DNA from: Pseudomonadota bacterium
GTDB lineage: Bacteria; Pseudomonadota; Gammaproteobacteria; Burkholderiales; Burkholderiaceae_C
DNA length: 5,843 bases
Reading direction: 5' to 3'
Assembly: GCA_023435325.1 (NCBI GenBank)
Contig: JAEYRT010000297.1
Location: forward strand, 1 to 5,843
Every line of letters begins with the position of its first letter. Position 1 is the stretch's first letter. Of the stretch, positions 5,364 to 5,843 are shown piece by piece. Made by a program: the position numbers and the translations under genes. The notes beneath the pieces are model-generated. The model made no database searches, was not told where the DNA came from, and saw nothing but the letters and a program-made list of their open reading frames with translations.

Positions 5364-5843
5364 ATGCAAGAACTCGCTGGCAAACACATTGTTTTGGGCC
5401 TCTCAGGGGGCGTTGCTTGTTATAAAACCGCGCATTTGTGCCGACTGCTGACCAAGGCCGGAGCCACCGTGCAGGTGGTGATGACCGAAGCGGCCGAGCA
5501 ATTCATCACCCCGGTCACCATGCAGGCGCTCTCGGGCCGCACGGTCTATACCTCGCAGTGGGACAGCCGTGAAGGCAACAACATGCCCCACATCAATCTG
5601 AGCCGCGAGGCCGATGCCATTGTCATTGCCCCGTGCAGTGCCGATTTCGTCGCCAAGCTGGCGCAAGGCCGGGCCGATGAGTTGCTGAGCCTGATGTGCA
5701 TTGCCCGCCCCATCGAACGTGTGCCGCTGCTACTGGCGCCGGCCATGAACCGCGAGATGTGGGCACATCCTGCCACGCAGCGCAACTTTGCACAGGCCGC
5801 TGCCGATGGCGCGCATGTACTGGGTGTAGGCGTGGGCGAGCAG
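5364..5843 (+). CDS. coaBC: Bifunctional phosphopantothenoylcysteine decarboxylase / phosphopantothenate-cysteine ligase, first 160 codons
   Basis: Catalyses two steps of coenzyme A synthesis: joining cysteine to 4'-phosphopantothenate (CoaB) and decarboxylating the product (CoaC) with an FMN cofactor. Only the N-terminal CoaC flavoprotein part is visible. It shows LGLSGGVACYK (11-21, FMN/phosphate region), the catalytic His76 in MPHINLSREAD, IAPCSADFVAKLAQGRADEL (88-107) and the PAMNREMW motif with Asn129. The frame is open to the window edge; the full protein is about 400 aa. The ATG at 5364 fits the family N-terminus although no ribosome binding site precedes it. It is transcribed away from pyrG. 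The older name is dfp. The identification is firm; whether the CoaB half is fused cannot be seen but is usual in bacteria. Confidence 0.95.
   Translation, partial: MQELAGKHIVLGLSGGVACYKTAHLCRLLTKAGATVQVVMTEAAEQFITPVTMQALSGRTVYTSQWDSREGNNMPHINLSREADAIVIAPCSADFVAKLAQGRADELLSLMCIARPIERVPLLLAPAMNREMWAHPATQRNFAQAAADGAHVLGVGVGEQ

Overview
The window looks like chromosome of a betaproteobacterium of the Comamonadaceae (Comamonas, Delftia or Acidovorax type). This is inferred from high G+C housekeeping genes with strong third-position G/C, the pyrG-kdsA order, a KdsA of the metal-dependent 'GPC' type, and an AGCTGCTAGCGCT-type interspersed inverted repeat that I remember from that family. No database search was possible.

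Layout: positions 1-578 (minus) hold the first 192 codons of kdsA (Kdo-8-phosphate synthase), cut by the window edge. Positions 579-725 are a spacer with an imperfect inverted repeat. Positions 726-2387 (minus) are a complete pyrG (CTP synthase), which probably reads into kdsA. About 2410-5234 (minus) is a group II intron. It has an intact reverse transcriptase/maturase/HNH protein (2540-4258), an unmistakable domain V (2450-2483), a domain VI, and a large structured 5' ribozyme part. Positions 5235-5363 are a short divergent promoter region. Positions 5364-5843 (plus) are the first 160 codons of coaBC (dfp), cut by the other edge.

The main point is the intron. It lies in the former coaBC/pyrG intergenic region in the same orientation as pyrG, about 22 nt ahead of the pyrG start codon. 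The pyrG message must therefore either carry the intron as a leader, lose it by splicing, or start inside it. Removing it leaves a coaBC-pyrG spacer of only about 150 bp. The pyrG and kdsA reading frames are untouched. The intron's 3' end (no clear AY) and 5' end (GTGCG at 5234) are inferences. If the 5' end is right, domain I is unusually long and contains several hairpins enclosed by a 13-bp long-range helix.

The housekeeping genes are ordinary: CTP for nucleic acids and CMP-Kdo, Kdo for lipopolysaccharide, and 4'-phosphopantetheine for coenzyme A. I see no sign of a previously undescribed defence or metabolic system. The intron and its placement are the part worth attention.
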